From Photobacterium galatheae (GTDB taxonomy: Bacteria; Pseudomonadota; Gammaproteobacteria; Enterobacterales; Vibrionaceae), in assembly GCF_000695255.1 (NCBI RefSeq), contig NZ_JMIB01000043.1:92294-156293 (forward strand): 64,000 nucleotides of DNA. Reading direction: 5' to 3'. Shown here piece after piece: positions 62,863-64,000 of this stretch. Within the stretch, counting starts at the first letter, position 1, and every line of letters starts with the position of its first letter. The position numbers and the translations under genes are program-made. The notes under the pieces were generated by a model. It was not told the DNA's origin. It saw only the letters and a list, made by a program, of their open reading frames with translations, and made no database searches.

Positions 62863-64000
62863 CAGGGCGTCCGCATGAATGGTTAAGGTTTAGCCATTGA
62901 CGTAAATCCAGCCACAAGGACTTGCTCCAAAAAGGCGGGTTTCATCATGCAGCGTTTCTGTTTCATCGGCACGCTAATTTTGGTTGGCTCAGCTCTGAGC
63001 ATGTTAAGTGCCATGTGCCTTAACCCTGCCAGGTTTTCAGCCGCGTTTTCTCGGTAAATCTGACAAGCATCTTCTCGCATACTCACATCTAATATCCAGT
63101 GCATTGACTCAATGCCCCAGTGGGCGCGGATGGCATTCCCGGCCTGCTCTGGGGTCAGTTCGGCTGAACTGATGTAGTAGCGATACTCCAACTCTGGCTC
63201 TTTGCCTTTTGCCGCACGGTAGTTTGCGACCATCACGATGCTGGTCAGCCCGCTCCAAGTGGAGAAGTCCCCCTTCAACTCACTGGCATTCAATACATGG
63301 CAAGTACGCGCTTCAACCCGCCCCTTTTGCTTCTCAATTTGACACGTGGTCTTCTCTATTGGGGCGCGGCGGTGTGGGGCGAAAGCGGTCTGTACGGCTG
63401 CCGCTAACTTGCCCTGGTTGCCCTTAACCGCCAATAAGTAATCTCCGCCCTTGCTGGTGATTGCTTCTGCAATCTTGGTCTGGCAGGCCATCGCATCAAT
63501 CGTCACGATAGCGCCTCGCAAGTCGAGCATCTTAATCAGCGCCGGTATTGCGGTGATTTCATTGCTCTTGTTGTCGGTTTTGAGTTGGCCCAATACCAGT
63601 TGGTTGGCGCTGGCGTAGGCACTCACCATATGGATGGTGCTTTGTCTGTCGTCTCTGTCATAGGAGCCGCGCAAGGTCTTGCCATCAATGGCAACCACCT
63701 CACCACTGGTCAACTTGTACACCGCTTTCATCCAGGCAAGAAAGCAGTCACGAAACTCAGCGGGATCTATACTCGCAATCAAACGAGCAAAGGTATCATC
63801 AACGGGTACCCCATTTTCAAACAGGTTCTGTTTAAGAAACCACTCATGGTGGTCAAGAACGTATTCGCGAATATCGGTCCAGCCTTGGCCTCCGGCTATC
63901 ACGGCGCAGATCGAGCCAAACAAAATATCAAACAGAGGGTAGTCCACTTTTGCGCTTTGTCGTTCGTCACGGATGATGCTGAAATGTTCTTTGATGGTAT
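62863..64000 (-). mobile_element. ISAs1-family insertion sequence, one end inside window
   Basis: The element is defined by its transposase. One end is placed at about 62863, where CAGGGCGTCC begins 20 bases outside the stop codon, as expected for a terminal repeat of this group. The other end lies beyond the window, so the repeat and the target duplication cannot be checked. Confidence 0.7.
62883..63998 (-). CDS. ISAs1-family transposase, 5' end outside window
   Basis: At least 372 codons; 355 are counted from an internal GTG at 63947. The frame continues to the window edge with TIKEHFSIIRDERQSAK, so the true start is outside. DDE-type fold: VAIDGKTLRGSYDRDD (first Asp), VTIDAMACQTKIAE (second Asp), the DYLLAVKGNQGKL segment and HWGIESMHWILDVSMREDAC (Glu). 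The C-terminus reads MKQKRCMMKPAFLEQVL. No frameshift is seen in the visible part. Confidence 0.93.
   Translation of the reverse strand, partial: TIKEHFSIIRDERQSAKVDYPLFDILFGSICAVIAGGQGWTDIREYVLDHHEWFLKQNLFENGVPVDDTFARLIASIDPAEFRDCFLAWMKAVYKLTSGEVVAIDGKTLRGSYDRDDRQSTIHMVSAYASANQLVLGQLKTDNKSNEITAIPALIKMLDLRGAIVTIDAMACQTKIAEAITSKGGDYLLAVKGNQGKLAAAVQTAFAPHRRAPIEKTTCQIEKQKGRVEARTCHVLNASELKGDFSTWSGLTSIVMVANYRAAKGKEPELEYRYYISSAELTPEQAGNAIRAHWGIESMHWILDVSMREDACQIYRENAAENLAGLRHMALNMLRAEPTKISVPMKQKRCMMKPAFLEQVLVAGFTSMAKP

Noticed and set aside
1..64000. CRISPR array, tRNA or rRNA gene
   Set aside because: No regularly spaced direct repeats with unique spacers and no cloverleaf or rRNA-like sequence were seen on reading through. 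A tRNAscan or CRISPR finder run would settle this.

Overview
The window looks like one chromosomal segment of a Gram-negative gammaproteobacterium, most likely of the Vibrionaceae (Photobacterium/Vibrio/Grimontia type). That placement is an inference from gene content: the Yjf (PspA/DUF350) operon, a BetT-like carrier, a Vibrio-type lysine/ornithine decarboxylase, a PEP-CTERM protein behind a sigma-54 site, and an ISAs1-type element. No rRNA, tRNA or CRISPR array was seen.

Layout. 1-2.5 kb: an AT-rich mesX-mesD pair, a folate-independent methionine synthase and its partner. 2.8-6.8 kb (minus): chemoreceptor, small helical protein and NHL beta-propeller in one operon. 7.0-18.1 kb (minus): a complete nitrate assimilation locus. 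From upstream to downstream it holds a sigma-54 promoter, a leader terminator, nitrate reductase, cobA (siroheme), nasT (ANTAR antiterminator), a second leader terminator, nrtABC-type nitrate uptake and nirBD. Nitrate is imported, reduced to nitrite and then to ammonium. 18.3-20.3 kb: a divergent EamA exporter and LysR regulator. 20.3-22.4 kb: a PEP-CTERM von Willebrand protein and an unknown membrane-anchored protein. 22.7-26.7 kb: the yjfIJKLM membrane-stress operon with a K+ channel inserted. 27.0-30.3 kb: a choline/betaine transporter and a secreted PHA depolymerase.

30.9-36.4 kb is a six-gene, AT-richer operon with no recognised name. It holds a membrane-anchored helical protein, a 956-residue ATPase with three tandem FtsK/SpoIIIE modules (only the middle one has an intact Walker A), three small helical proteins of which two carry WXG100-like signatures, and a long coiled-coil protein. 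It resembles a stripped-down type VII (ESX/Ess) secretion core in a Gram-negative and is the strongest candidate for an undescribed system.

36.8-46.7 kb is ordinary accessory content: small secreted proteins, an acetyltransferase, a HlyD/FtsX/ATPase export system, a PliG-like lysozyme inhibitor, an outer-membrane protein and an ornithine/lysine decarboxylase. 47.0-52.4 kb (minus) is a very AT-rich, translationally coupled five-gene cluster: MFS exporter, SerK/SbnI-like serine kinase, N-hydroxylating flavin monooxygenase, a LicC-like cytidylyltransferase fused to a CobD-like PLP enzyme, and a formyltransferase. Together they suggest a small N-hydroxy-N-formyl metabolite built without NRPS or PKS enzymes, a second candidate novel system. 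52.8-64 kb holds a MerR regulator, several acetyltransferases, a ThDP enzyme paired with a flavin amine oxidase, a lipoprotein gene broken by an in-frame stop, peptide deformylase, an S66 (MccF-like) peptidase, a MazG-like protein, a glyoxalase-fold protein and a partial ISAs1 transposase running off the end.
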